A stretch of 31,300 nucleotides of DNA, taken from the IMG/VR virus record IMGVR_UViG_3300042465_001285, positions 1-31,300 of that record. One strand, given 5' to 3'. Positions 13,891-21,338 of this stretch are shown here, one piece after another (position 1 is the stretch's first letter; each line of letters opens with the position of its first letter). The translations under genes were made by a program, and so were the position numbers. This DNA is from a virus. The notes under the pieces are model-generated. The model was not told the DNA's origin and ran no database searches. It saw only the letters and a list, made by a program, of their open reading frames with translations.

Positions 13891-14267
13891 TTGAAAGAAT
13901 TAAACAAATTATTGAAGATGAACAATTGAAAAAAAATTGTAATCGACCGGAAAAAGTTTATCGAAGGTGGTTTTTTTATTGCTATTTAAGAAAACAAAAA
14001 TATTTTTTGCGTGAAATTTCTGAAATTTTTTGCAAGCATCACGCCACAATTATTCACGGAATCAAACAAGCGGAAATTTTTGAAAGTCAAAATGATGAAT
14101 TTTATTTGTTGCATACGAAAGATTTATTCCAGGAGTTCAATGACAAAACTTTGTTTTTTGATAAACGAAATTTGATTGAAGATGTTCAAAACGCAAAGAA
14201 TTTTCAAGATTTATGCAAAATTAAACGCCGAATTAGTCAAAACATTTATCAGCGTGACGATGCGTGA
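13887..14267 (+). CDS. DnaA domain IV-like DNA-binding protein, possible initiator
   Basis: 126 residues from ATG 13887, coupled to the preceding gene by ATGA. Residues about 36-70 (YCYLRKQKYFLREISEIFCK, then HHATIIHGIK) match the C-terminal DNA-binding domain of DnaA, whose signature helix is HHSTVIHA and which reads DnaA boxes. No ATPase part is present. The gene runs directly into the iteron cluster: its last codons (QRDDA, stop) are themselves made of the first two iterons. This arrangement fits an origin-binding protein that recognises the repeats; binding is inferred. Confidence 0.65.
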   Translation: MIERIKQIIEDEQLKKNCNRPEKVYRRWFFYCYLRKQKYFLREISEIFCKHHATIIHGIKQAEIFESQNDEFYLLHTKDLFQEFNDKTLFFDKRNLIEDVQNAKNFQDLCKIKRRISQNIYQRDDA

Positions 14268-14522
14268 CGATACCAAGACCGATTGTCACGGGTTGAAAGT
14301 CAACGCCAGTCACAAAACAAGGTCAAAGCGTGACGGTGACGATAGCAAAACAATGAGAGATTCTATTAAAATTGAAAAAGTGGTTTTTTATCTCAATTTT
14401 TTTGAAATTTATCGTCACATCGTCACGCTCGGTCGGAAAGTCAATGTGAGGTTGATTATTAGCCGTGACGATAAACGTGACGATACAAGATTTATCGTCG
14501 CGAAACAAACATTATCGTCACG
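14252..14522. repeat. Iteron cluster, probable replication origin
   Basis: Eleven copies of the 9-mer CGTGACGAT. Exact forward copies: 14253, 14263, 14464, 14476. Exact reverse copies: 14419, 14514. One-mismatch copies: forward 14329 and 14335, reverse 14282, 14411 and 14494. They lie in a 271-base stretch between the DnaA domain IV-like gene and the primase-helicase gene, with AT-rich DNA between and after them (for example 14344-14410 and 14525-14600). Iterons beside initiator and helicase genes with an AT-rich unwinding region are the classical form of an origin. A 170-codon frame open across the cluster is explained by the repeats lacking stops. Apart from the iterons, bases 14268-14659 hold no gene. 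Confidence 0.7.
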
Positions 14523-14533
14523 TTTTGAACATA

Positions 14534-14566
14534 TTTGCAAATTATTGAAAATTTATATTACCTTTA
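14534..14566 (+). promoter_or_regulatory. Candidate promoter for primase-helicase
   Basis: TTTG (14534-14537), 21 bases, TACCTTTA (14559-14566), seven of eight matches to TAnnTTTG counting the free positions. Start would fall near 14573, leaving a leader of about 85 bases that contains the hairpin at 14596-14648. Confidence 0.35.
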
Positions 14567-14595
14567 CAAAGTTAGATGCAGCAAACAAAATTTTT

Positions 14596-14648
14596 AAGGC
14601 CATTAACCGAGTACCGACTGCATCCGGGAAAGGTTCTTGGCTTTTTTT
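14596..14648 (+). terminator. Terminator- or attenuator-like hairpin before primase-helicase
   Basis: GCCA (14599-14602) and AACC (14605-14608) pair with GGTT (14632-14635) and TGGC (14638-14641) across a small internal loop; seven Ts follow (14642-14648). The apical loop is large, so the structure is only moderately stable. It ends 11 bases before the primase start and could attenuate that gene or end early transcription. Confidence 0.35.
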
Positions 14649-14659
14649 AATGACTAAAC

Positions 14660-17062
14660 ATGAACATTCCAAAACTTTCCGTCTTTAAAAGTTTATTTAA
14701 TTCCAAGGAAACGCCATATACTTTGACGATTCTTGATGTTTACGAACGAATAAAAAACGGATATTCCGATCTTAATAAAAAGATTGAACGACTTCGCGCA
14801 ATGGATGAAAATTCCGAAGAACATCGCGCCTTGAAAAATTCACTATTGGCCATTATGTTCAACGGAACATTCAACGAACGAAATGACAACGGCCTTGTCG
14901 AACATTCCGGCCTTTGTGTTTTGGACTTCGACGATTATCCGGATGCCGTCACAATGAAAAACGAACGGGAACGGTTGATGAATTGTCCGTTTGTTTATTT
15001 GGTATTCACTTCGCCAGGTGGCAAAGGATTGAAAGTCGTTATTAAGATTCCGAAATCGACCAAAGATGAACATAAAAGAAGATTCCAATCGTTCGAAAAG
15101 TTCATTCAAAGTGATTATTTTGATAAGACGTCTTGTAATGTTTCAAGGGTATGTTTTGAATCATTTGATCCTGAAGCTTACATCAATGAATTTTGTCAAG
15201 AATTCACCGACATCGAACAAGAAAAAGGATTCGACTTTACTGAAAAAGCGCCAACATGTATATTGACCGATGAAGACAAAATAATTGACCGAATCATGAA
15301 ATTCGATTTCGGTTGTTCATTTATTGAAGGATCAAGAAACGCTTATATTTTTAAGGTGGCTGCATGCTTTTGTGAATACAATATTTCAAAAGATACGGCC
15401 GAATATTATTTGAAGGCCAATTTTATTTCGGAATCATTTACTTTGTCCGAATTGGTATTGACAATAAAAAGCGCGTATAAAAAAGCATCGCCAGGAATCA
15501 AATATTTTGAGAATGTCGATTTGGTTCAAAAGGTTAAACTAAAATTGAAACAAGGCGTAAATTTGCGCGATATTAAAAAGCAATTAAACGTTGACGAAGA
15601 TGTCATCGACGATATCAAAACGGATCTTTCAACTTCCGAAGATATCTTTTGGATAATTGAACAAAAAAAGACCGGCGAATCAATAACAATTGAACCGTTG
15701 AAATATGCTGAATTTTTGGTCAAGAATGGATTCAATAAGTATTATCCGGAAAATGCTGAAAAACCGACATTTGTCCGAGTTCAAGAAAATAAAGTTCGTC
15801 TTTCATCGGCCGATCAAATAAAAGACTTCGTTCTTCAATTCTTGATGTCACGCGGTGAAATTAAAGTTTGGAATTATTGTTCGAAATCAGTTTACTTATT
15901 CAATGAAAATCATTTAAACATGATTGATTCGATTGGATTGAAGATGCTGCAAGACACGAAAGATGTTTCATTGATTCCGTTTCGTAATGGCGTCGCAAAG
16001 GTGACCAAGAATTCCGTCGTTCTTCAATCGTATATTGATGTCGAAGGATATATTTGGGAAAATCAAATCTTAGACCGTGATTTTATTCCAGTTGATGAAT
16101 TCAATAATGACTTTCAAGATTTGATTTCAAAAGTATCGGCCGAAAATCCGGAACGAATTACGGCGCTTGAATCAACGCTTGGATATTTATTGCACACGTT
16201 CAAAGATAAGACCGATCAAAAGGCAATCATTTTCAATGACCAAGAAATTGACGACAACGCAAATGGTGGTTCTGGCAAGTCTTTAATGTTGACGGCATTG
16301 TCTTATATTCGAAAGATTGTAAAGATTGACGGCAAAGCTTTCAATTCGAAAGGTGACTTCGTTTATCAGCGCGTTAATTTAGATACTCAAGTTTTGGCAT
16401 TCGACGACGTTAAAAAGAACTTTGACTTTGAACAATTGTTTTCGTTAATATCCGAAGGAATAACCGTCAACCGAAAAAACAAGGATGAAATATTTATTCC
16501 ATTTGAAAGGTCACCGAAAATAATTATAACAACAAATTATGTTATTGCCGGCGCTGGATCAAGTCACGACCGAAGAAGGCACGAATTGGAATTCTTTCAA
16601 TACTTTAATGCGAAAAAATCACCGCTTGAATTATACGGCCGATTATTATTCGATTCTTGGTCGGTTGAAGATTGGTCAAGGTTCGACAATTACATGATCC
16701 GGAATCTTCAAATGTTCTTGAAGTATGGATTGAAACAATCGATTTCAATTAACGCCGATTCGAAACGATTTATCCAGGCGACAAGCAAAGATTTCTTTGA
16801 CTTTGTAAACGACGGCCACATCGAATCCAACATTCGCCATTACAACAACGCGTCAATCCAATTGTTCCAACAAGAAACAAACGGTTGGAAAGAACTTGAA
16901 TCGCGAAGATATTTGAAATGGATTTCGGAATACGCGAAATATAAGAACTTAGATTTAAGAAAAGAACGCGATCACGGCGGACGGTTCTTTGAATTAATTG
17001 ATGAAGATTCGGTCACAAATCAAGGCGATATTTGGGACGAAATTAATAAACAAGTAAACTAA
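14660..17062 (+). CDS. Primase-helicase (BT4734-like primase domain plus SF3-type helicase)
   Basis: 800 residues. The N-terminal 200 match the BT4734/VirE N-terminal primase-like domain: CVLDFDDYP (D89, D91, D92) and FTSPGGKGLKV. A linking helical part follows (EGSRNAYIFKVAACFCEYNI, about 222-241) like a primase C-terminal domain. The helicase part has Walker A GGSGKS (536-541), Walker B-like QVLAFDD (about 573-579) and IIITTNY (about 615-621), as in superfamily 3/D5-type helicases. It would lay primers and unwind DNA at the adjacent iteron origin. The start follows a hairpin and T-run. It is the largest replication gene; no DNA polymerase is seen, so the host enzyme is probably used. Confidence 0.85.
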   Translation: MNIPKLSVFKSLFNSKETPYTLTILDVYERIKNGYSDLNKKIERLRAMDENSEEHRALKNSLLAIMFNGTFNERNDNGLVEHSGLCVLDFDDYPDAVTMKNERERLMNCPFVYLVFTSPGGKGLKVVIKIPKSTKDEHKRRFQSFEKFIQSDYFDKTSCNVSRVCFESFDPEAYINEFCQEFTDIEQEKGFDFTEKAPTCILTDEDKIIDRIMKFDFGCSFIEGSRNAYIFKVAACFCEYNISKDTAEYYLKANFISESFTLSELVLTIKSAYKKASPGIKYFENVDLVQKVKLKLKQGVNLRDIKKQLNVDEDVIDDIKTDLSTSEDIFWIIEQKKTGESITIEPLKYAEFLVKNGFNKYYPENAEKPTFVRVQENKVRLSSADQIKDFVLQFLMSRGEIKVWNYCSKSVYLFNENHLNMIDSIGLKMLQDTKDVSLIPFRNGVAKVTKNSVVLQSYIDVEGYIWENQILDRDFIPVDEFNNDFQDLISKVSAENPERITALESTLGYLLHTFKDKTDQKAIIFNDQEIDDNANGGSGKSLMLTALSYIRKIVKIDGKAFNSKGDFVYQRVNLDTQVLAFDDVKKNFDFEQLFSLISEGITVNRKNKDEIFIPFERSPKIIITTNYVIAGAGSSHDRRRHELEFFQYFNAKKSPLELYGRLLFDSWSVEDWSRFDNYMIRNLQMFLKYGLKQSISINADSKRFIQATSKDFFDFVNDGHIESNIRHYNNASIQLFQQETNGWKELESRRYLKWISEYAKYKNLDLRKERDHGGRFFELIDEDSVTNQGDIWDEINKQVN

Positions 17063-17068
17063 ACAAAA

Positions 17069-17539
17069 ATGATAAAAATTAAAATTACAGAATCACAAAT
17101 CAAACGAGCAAAGAAATTGTATTCGTTTAACGAATTGAAAAATTCAATCAAGAACGGCGAAGGGAATTTGACCGGCGCGGTTGGTGAAATTGTCGCTTTC
17201 GATTATTACCAGGAACAAGGAAAACTTGTCATTCATTCAGGCGATTTCAATTTTGACTTGTTGATTGACGGATCAAAGATTGAAGTTAAGACAATGGAAT
17301 GTAATTCACCACCAAGGGACGAATATGAATGCAACGTTTCATTATTCAATGCGGAACAAGAATGCGATTATTATTTGTTTGTTGATGTCGATTCAAGTCA
17401 TTCAACGGCATTTATAAAAGGTTATGTTTCAAAGGAACGATTTAAAAAGATTCGCCAATTAAGATTGAAAGGCGAAAAGAATGGAAGCTTCGAGTATAAA
17501 TGTGACACTTTTGTTGTCTTAAATAGTCAATTATCATGA
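17069..17539 (+). CDS. PD-(D/E)XK-type nuclease-like protein
   Basis: 156 residues. GAVGEIVAFDYY (about 37-48) supplies a conserved Glu, FNFDLLIDGSKIEVKT (about 61-76) supplies the Asp and the E-x-K motif; this is the order of a restriction-like nuclease core. Families of this plan (LTGAVGE...YDLLI...KIEVKT) are common in phages and are annotated as putative nucleases or resolvases. A second part (NVSLFNAEQECDYYLFVDV) is typical of the same family. Target unknown. Six bases after primase-helicase; the stop overlaps the next start (ATGA). Confidence 0.65.
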   Translation: MIKIKITESQIKRAKKLYSFNELKNSIKNGEGNLTGAVGEIVAFDYYQEQGKLVIHSGDFNFDLLIDGSKIEVKTMECNSPPRDEYECNVSLFNAEQECDYYLFVDVDSSHSTAFIKGYVSKERFKKIRQLRLKGEKNGSFEYKCDTFVVLNSQLS

Positions 17540-18009
17540 ACAAAGAATCCAAAACAAGATTGAAGGAACTTGAATTCAAATATCTTTCATATCGATATCC
17601 GAGCGCACCAGGTCACACGATACCGTTCACCGTTTACAACGACAAGACCGCAAACGGATTGACAAAATGTATCGTTGATTTTTTAAATTATTCCGACTTT
17701 CAAGCGGAACGAATTAATACAATGGGCGTGTTTCGAAGGTCACGACGAACCGACGGAACAATGACCGAAGGGCAATGGACGAAAGGAACGGGAACACCAG
17801 GGAGCGCCGATATTTCGGCGACGATTTATGGACGTTCGGTCAAGATTGAAGTCAAGATTGGAAAGGATCGCCAGTCCGAAGCGCAAAAGAATTACCAAGC
17901 AATGATTGAACGATCCGGCGGAACTTATACAATCGCCAAAGATTTTGATTCGTTTCTTGAATGGTTTGACAAATTTTGTCTTGACATATCGATAAAAGAT
18001 AAGTGGTAA
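17536..18009 (+). CDS. VRR-NUC domain nuclease
   Basis: 157 residues. The C-terminal half holds GTPGSADISATI (Asp), VKIEVKIGKDRQSEAQ (E-x-K and the basic-Gln stretch) and a final VIxG-like strand (GGTYTIAKDFDSF). This is the VRR-NUC form of the PD-(D/E)XK fold, found in phage replication modules and related to structure-specific nucleases such as FAN1. It may resolve branched DNA produced by replication or ERF-driven annealing. The N-terminal 60 residues are helical and specific to this protein. Its stop lies within a small imperfect hairpin (18003-18019). Confidence 0.75.
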   Translation: MNKESKTRLKELEFKYLSYRYPSAPGHTIPFTVYNDKTANGLTKCIVDFLNYSDFQAERINTMGVFRRSRRTDGTMTEGQWTKGTGTPGSADISATIYGRSVKIEVKIGKDRQSEAQKNYQAMIERSGGTYTIAKDFDSFLEWFDKFCLDISIKDKW

Positions 18010-18094
18010 AAATTGCCACATGTCTTGACAAGAAATGATAAATTTTGCGCAAAGTATGAAAATTAAGTAATAATCACCACAATTAATTAAAATT

Positions 18095-18313
18095 ATGAAA
18101 GCAACAATCGAATACAATTTACCGGACGATCAATTCGAATTTGACAACGCCGTCAAGTCGAATAAAATGTGGCACGCTTTGACCGAAATCAAAGATGAAC
18201 TTCGAAGAATTTGGAAATACGAAGATCTTAAAGAAAATCAATTCGAAATGGTTGAAAGGATTCGCGAAAAGTTTTTTGAAATATTACAAGAAAATGAAAT
18301 AAATCTTGATTAA
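18095..18313 (+). CDS. Conserved small phage protein, unknown
   Basis: 72 residues: MKATIEYNLPDDQFEFDNAV, then KMWHALTEIKDELRRIWKY and a long helix with REKFFEILQENE. I recognise this as a widespread small protein in replication modules of phages from many hosts; its role is not known. The 85-base gap before it holds TAAATTTTG at 18039-18047, a -7 box with one extra base, so a weak promoter is possible. Confidence 0.7.
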   Translation: MKATIEYNLPDDQFEFDNAVKSNKMWHALTEIKDELRRIWKYEDLKENQFEMVERIREKFFEILQENEINLD

Positions 18314-18315
18314 AA

Positions 18316-18346
18316 ATTGTATTAATGAAATAATTGACTATCTTTG
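18316..18346 (+). promoter_or_regulatory. Bacteroidetes-type promoter for recombination genes
   Basis: ATTG (18316-18319), 19 bases, TATCTTTG (18339-18346): full match of the -7 box and a TTG -33 element at good spacing. Transcription would begin near 18352, about 20 bases before the ERF start at 18372. Confidence 0.6.
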
Positions 18347-18371
18347 ATAAAATTAAACTAAACAAATTATT

Positions 18372-18917
18372 ATGGATGCAAAACAACCGGCGGTCAAAAC
18401 ACCGTCAAAACCAATCAAACCGATTGGAATTTATGCGCGATTACATTGCGCGAAACAATCAATTGGAAAGGTCGCAAAGAACGCGACGAATCCACATTTT
18501 AAAAAGAATTATTCCGATATCAATGCTTTGCTTGAAACGGTTGAACCAGTTCTTTGGGAAAATGGCCTTGTCTTATTACAACCAATTAAGGACGATGTTG
18601 TCATGACACAAATCGTTGACATCGAAACCGGTGAAATGATTGAATCTTGGATGAGGTTGCCAATGATTACCGATCCGCAAAAGATACTTTCCGCAATCAC
18701 TTATTTTCGTCGTGGAACGCTTCAATCAATGCTTGCCTTGCAATCTATTGACGACGACGGACAAACGGCATCAGCAGCGCCAAAAAACAAACCAGCGATT
18801 ACAACGGAACGATTTGAAAAAGCTTTGCTTGCAATATCTAAAAAAGAATTCACCGTTGAACAATTAAAGTCAACTTATTCATTGACGGATGTTCAATTAA
18901 AAGCGATTGAATTATGA
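18372..18917 (+). CDS. erf: ERF-family single-strand annealing protein
   Basis: 181 residues. NPHFKKNYSDINALLETVEP with LWENGLVLLQPI and the later DPQKILSAITYFRRGTLQSM, then LALQSIDDDG, follow the ERF family order (YADLxxIxxxxxPxLxxxGL...YxRRYxLxxxxGxxxDDD). Such proteins coat single strands and anneal complementary DNA in phage recombination, in place of RecA. The last 50 residues are a separate small helical domain, likely for partner binding. It has its own promoter and overlaps the exonuclease gene by four bases, forming a Red-like pair. Confidence 0.8.
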   Translation: MDAKQPAVKTPSKPIKPIGIYARLHCAKQSIGKVAKNATNPHFKKNYSDINALLETVEPVLWENGLVLLQPIKDDVVMTQIVDIETGEMIESWMRLPMITDPQKILSAITYFRRGTLQSMLALQSIDDDGQTASAAPKNKPAITTERFEKALLAISKKEFTVEQLKSTYSLTDVQLKAIEL

Positions 18918-19534
18918 AATGGCATCCTTCGTCATTGGGAAAACTAATGACAACGCCAAAATCAAAAGGCGAGAATTTAAGTCAAGGCGCGAAGACGTAT
19001 ATTCGCCAGGTGGCAAAGCAACATTTTTTCAATTACCGGATTGAACTTGACAACAAGTATATCAACAAGGGAAATGATCAAGAACAAGATTCAATCGACT
19101 TATTGAATGCCGTTCGGTTCACTAACTATAAAAAGAACGATGTTCGACTTGAAGACGAATACATGACCGGCGAATGCGATATATTGGCCGATGACCGAGT
19201 AATCGATATCAAGACATCTTGGAATTTGGAAACGTGGCCGGCAACATCAAGCGAAGCTCATGACAACGATTATGAATGGCAAGGTCGCGCATATCTAATG
19301 TTATACGATCGCGAGATCTTCGAACTTGTTTTTTGTATGGTAACGACCAAAGATGAATTCTTGAACCAGTGGGAACAAATCGACATTCATCGCGTTGATC
19401 ACATTGCACCTGAAAAGCGAATCACTTCGGTAATTTATGAACGTGACTTGGATAAAGAAATATTGATTCGTGAAAAATTAATCTTCGCTAATGAATATTA
19501 TTCGCAATATATTAATGAATTAAATTCGAAATAA
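18914..19534 (+). CDS. YqaJ/lambda-exonuclease-like recombination nuclease
   Basis: 206 residues. The order matches PD-(D/E)XK viral exonucleases: opening MKWHPSSLGKLMTTPKSKGE, then NKGNDQEQDSIDLL (Glu), GECDILADDRVIDIKTSW (Asp and the D-x-K form of E-x-K), and YEWQGRAYLML (Gln-containing helix). Such enzymes chew one strand of duplex ends so that the annealing protein can act. The ATGA overlap with the ERF gene supports joint work in recombination, repair or making of concatemers. Confidence 0.75.
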   Translation: MKWHPSSLGKLMTTPKSKGENLSQGAKTYIRQVAKQHFFNYRIELDNKYINKGNDQEQDSIDLLNAVRFTNYKKNDVRLEDEYMTGECDILADDRVIDIKTSWNLETWPATSSEAHDNDYEWQGRAYLMLYDREIFELVFCMVTTKDEFLNQWEQIDIHRVDHIAPEKRITSVIYERDLDKEILIREKLIFANEYYSQYINELNSK

Positions 19535-19758
19535 TGGCAGCAAAAGAAAAGGCAAAAGAATTGTATTTAAAAATGTTGCATTGGCAAGTTGAAATGAATA
19601 CATGTATTGAAAACGATATCATTTCAACATCGGCTCAAGAATGCGCGTTGATTGCAATAAATGAAATGATTGACATGCGCAATGGACTTTATCTAAATGA
19701 AGGCAGCATCGTTCATCAATATCTTTTGGATGTTAAACAAGAAATACTAAAACTATGA
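19534..19758 (+). CDS. Conserved small phage protein (KEKAKELY type)
   Basis: 74 residues beginning MAAKEKAKELYLKMLHWQ, with CALIAINEMIDM and a closing helix. Similar all-helical small proteins are frequent in replication regions of phages from Bacteroidetes; role unknown. The start shares one base with the preceding stop (TAATG). Confidence 0.65.
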   Translation: MAAKEKAKELYLKMLHWQVEMNTCIENDIISTSAQECALIAINEMIDMRNGLYLNEGSIVHQYLLDVKQEILKL

Positions 19759-19859
19759 CACTAATTATCTTAACAATTTTAATGATTCCGGCAATGGTTG
19801 TCGGATGGCTCGCATTCGGCTATTGGATGTATGAATATTATAAAAACAAAAAACAATGA
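19755..19859 (+). CDS. 34-residue membrane peptide
   Basis: MTLIILTILMIPAMVVGWLA, then FGYWMYEYYKNKKQ: one hydrophobic segment over the first 25 residues and a basic tail. It overlaps the genes on both sides by ATGA, so it looks deliberately placed in the operon. Too short for family assignment. Confidence 0.5.
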   Translation: MTLIILTILMIPAMVVGWLAFGYWMYEYYKNKKQ

Positions 19860-20176
19860 ATTACACTATTGAAGGAAAAATTGTGGTTGTCACCGAGACA
19901 ACACAAATCACCGAGAAGTTCGCAAAGCGCGAAATCGTAATCGAAACCGATGACAAATATCCACAACAAGTCATGCTTGAATTTAGCCAGGACAAATGTC
20001 AATTGCTTGATGAATGCAAAGTTGGTGACCAGGTTCAAATCGGATTCAACATTCGTGGCCGGGAATGGAATGGAAAGTATTTCACACGCCTGGAAGGTTG
20101 GAACATAAAGATTGACATTTCAAACGAAACTAAAAACGATATTTTAAATGAAATCAATGACGATCTACCTTTCTAA
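19856..20176 (+). CDS. SSB-like DUF3127 protein
   Basis: 106 residues. The strand order GKIVVVTETTQI, KFAKREIVIET, VMLEFSQDK, GDQVQIGFNIRGREW, YFTRLEGWNI is that of DUF3127, an OB-fold family of Bacteroidetes and their phages. The acidic C-terminus ending NDDLPF is like the tip by which bacterial single-strand binding proteins recruit partners. I infer a single-strand DNA-binding role next to ERF and exonuclease. Length is typical of the family. Confidence 0.8.
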   Translation: MNYTIEGKIVVVTETTQITEKFAKREIVIETDDKYPQQVMLEFSQDKCQLLDECKVGDQVQIGFNIRGREWNGKYFTRLEGWNIKIDISNETKNDILNEINDDLPF

Positions 20177-20189
20177 TAATGAAACCTTA

Positions 20190-20357
20190 ATGGATTTCAT
20201 GATGAAGATGACAAAGGACAAAATATCCAAGCGATATAAAATGAAACATTTGGCCGAAGACATTGGCGTTTCTTATGCAATGCTTCATCGATTTCTAAAT
20301 AATAAACCAGTCGGACAAATCTTTTTTGTTAAATGGTTCGATTTTTTTATAATTTAG
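20190..20357 (+). CDS. Small XRE/Cro-like HTH protein
   Basis: 55 residues from ATG 20190; an in-frame ATG at 20148 lies inside the preceding gene. KHLAEDIGVSYAMLHRFLNN is a clear helix-turn-helix of the XRE/Cro type, followed by a short hydrophobic end (IFFVKWFDFFII). The family-typical third part is shortened. Likely a DNA-binding regulator; its last codons overlap a candidate promoter for the sigma-like gene. Confidence 0.5.
   Translation: MDFMMKMTKDKISKRYKMKHLAEDIGVSYAMLHRFLNNKPVGQIFFVKWFDFFII
20325..20357 (+). promoter_or_regulatory. Possible promoter before the sigma-like gene
   Basis: TTTG (20325-20328), 21 bases, TAATTTAG (20350-20357): one mismatch in the -7 box. The start codon of the sigma-like gene is at 20362, so a message from here would have almost no leader. 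Weak. Confidence 0.25.
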
Positions 20358-20361
20358 CAGA

Positions 20362-20841
20362 ATGTTTTGGGAAAAGGACGCGTACTTAATTGCAAAGAAA
20401 TTGACTAATAATCACGAATTGCATCGCGACCTTGTTTCTCATGTGTTCATCTTATTGCACAAATATGAACTTGAAGCGAATGTCTTACCAAAGATGTTCG
20501 CTCGGTTCGCTTGGAATCAATGGAACTGGAAAGAATCGGCATTCAATAAAGAAATGCGCTTTCCTTCAAATGAACTGTTCGAAATCGAACAAGACGAATC
20601 CGAAGATGTTCCGAACAAATATCAAAATTTAATTAATAGCTTTTTATCAACCAGGCCAAAAGACGATCAAGAATTGTTCATCAAAGAAGTTACGAAAATG
20701 CACCTTTACGGAATGACATATCGTGAAATTCGCGACAATACCGGAATTTGCTTGGACACAATTCACAAAACAATTAAAAAATTTAAATATGATTTATATA
20801 ATTATAGCGGTGGCGATTGCGAGGGCGTTGACATCTTTTGA
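20362..20841 (+). CDS. Sigma-70-like transcription factor
   Basis: 159 residues. N-terminal helices (LHRDLVSHVFILLHKYEL, FARFAWNQWNW) resemble sigma region 2. The C-terminal part, DDQELFIKEVTKMHLYGMTY, REIRDNTGICLDTIHKTIKK, is a region 4-like helix-turn-helix. This shortened sigma-like protein is common in Bacteroidetes phages and is a reasonable candidate for switching host polymerase to late genes. Whether it directs promoter recognition is unproven. It precedes the terminase and tail block, as a late activator would. Confidence 0.65.
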   Translation: MFWEKDAYLIAKKLTNNHELHRDLVSHVFILLHKYELEANVLPKMFARFAWNQWNWKESAFNKEMRFPSNELFEIEQDESEDVPNKYQNLINSFLSTRPKDDQELFIKEVTKMHLYGMTYREIRDNTGICLDTIHKTIKKFKYDLYNYSGGDCEGVDIF

Positions 20842-20992
20842 TTTACCGCAATTCAAACCGTTCAATTGTTTGTCTTGTCTTTCGTTTTGGACGGCGGTTG
20901 CAATTTATTCATTCGTTGATTATCGAATGATTCCATTGGCGTTCGTTTCTTATTTATTATCCGATTTAATTTTGATTTATGAAAGTAAGTGA
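20789..20992 (+). CDS. Small membrane protein with CxxC
   Basis: 67 residues from ATG 20789, starting 53 bases inside the end of the sigma-like gene. Hydrophobic segments at about 1-13 and 30-60 with NCLSCLSFW between. I recognise this plan (two or three membrane segments, CxxCLSFW) from small proteins of Bacteroidetes phages; role unknown. Overlaps the next gene by 14 bases. Confidence 0.6.
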   Translation: MIYIIIAVAIARALTSFDLPQFKPFNCLSCLSFWTAVAIYSFVDYRMIPLAFVSYLLSDLILIYESK

Positions 20993-21338
20993 CGGCCTTC
21001 TTTACCAGGCGAATCAATTTTCAAAAACGCGTTCATTCAGCTTGAACAATACAATGAAGGATGAACTTGGAAAAATATATCATGAGCTTGGTCATGGCGT
21101 ATTGAATAAGCAATGCGCAACTTGCGTTCGGATTGCAATGGATCGTTTGAATTATGAATTGATGCGCGGTGACCTTCCGAAGCTTATTCAAAAGACGGAT
21201 GTCAAACCAACGCTTCATTTCATCGGCGTCAAACAAAAGACATTCAACGAGCTTCGAAGCGAAGCGAAGGAAAAAGGATTCAAGGCGACAAGGACAACGA
21301 CACGCGAAGACATCGAAACATTCTTGAACAATGATTGA
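20979..21338 (+). CDS. Small protein with CxxC and a SAP/HeH-like end
   Basis: 119 residues. The middle has KQCATCVRIAMDRLNYEL, a Cys pair on a helix common in small phage proteins. Residues about 88-118 (FNELRSEAKEKGFKATRTTT, then REDIETFLN) resemble the helix-extension-helix SAP/HeH motif that binds DNA or anchors larger proteins. Function unknown; a packaging or DNA-linked role is possible since the terminase genes follow. The stop overlaps the next start by eight bases. Confidence 0.6.
   Translation: MKVSDGLLYQANQFSKTRSFSLNNTMKDELGKIYHELGHGVLNKQCATCVRIAMDRLNYELMRGDLPKLIQKTDVKPTLHFIGVKQKTFNELRSEAKEKGFKATRTTTREDIETFLNND

Noticed and set aside
14176-14688. 170-codon forward frame across the iteron region
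   Set aside because: Its sequence is repeats of Arg-Asp-Asp-like words caused by the iterons and long low-complexity stretches; it overlaps two better genes and has no leader of its own. Treated as non-coding origin DNA.
18003-18047. Hairpin over the VRR-NUC stop and TAAATTTTG as a promoter for 18095
   Set aside because: The -7 box has an extra base and the TTG options upstream have poor spacing (11 or 23 bases); too weak to list as a feature.
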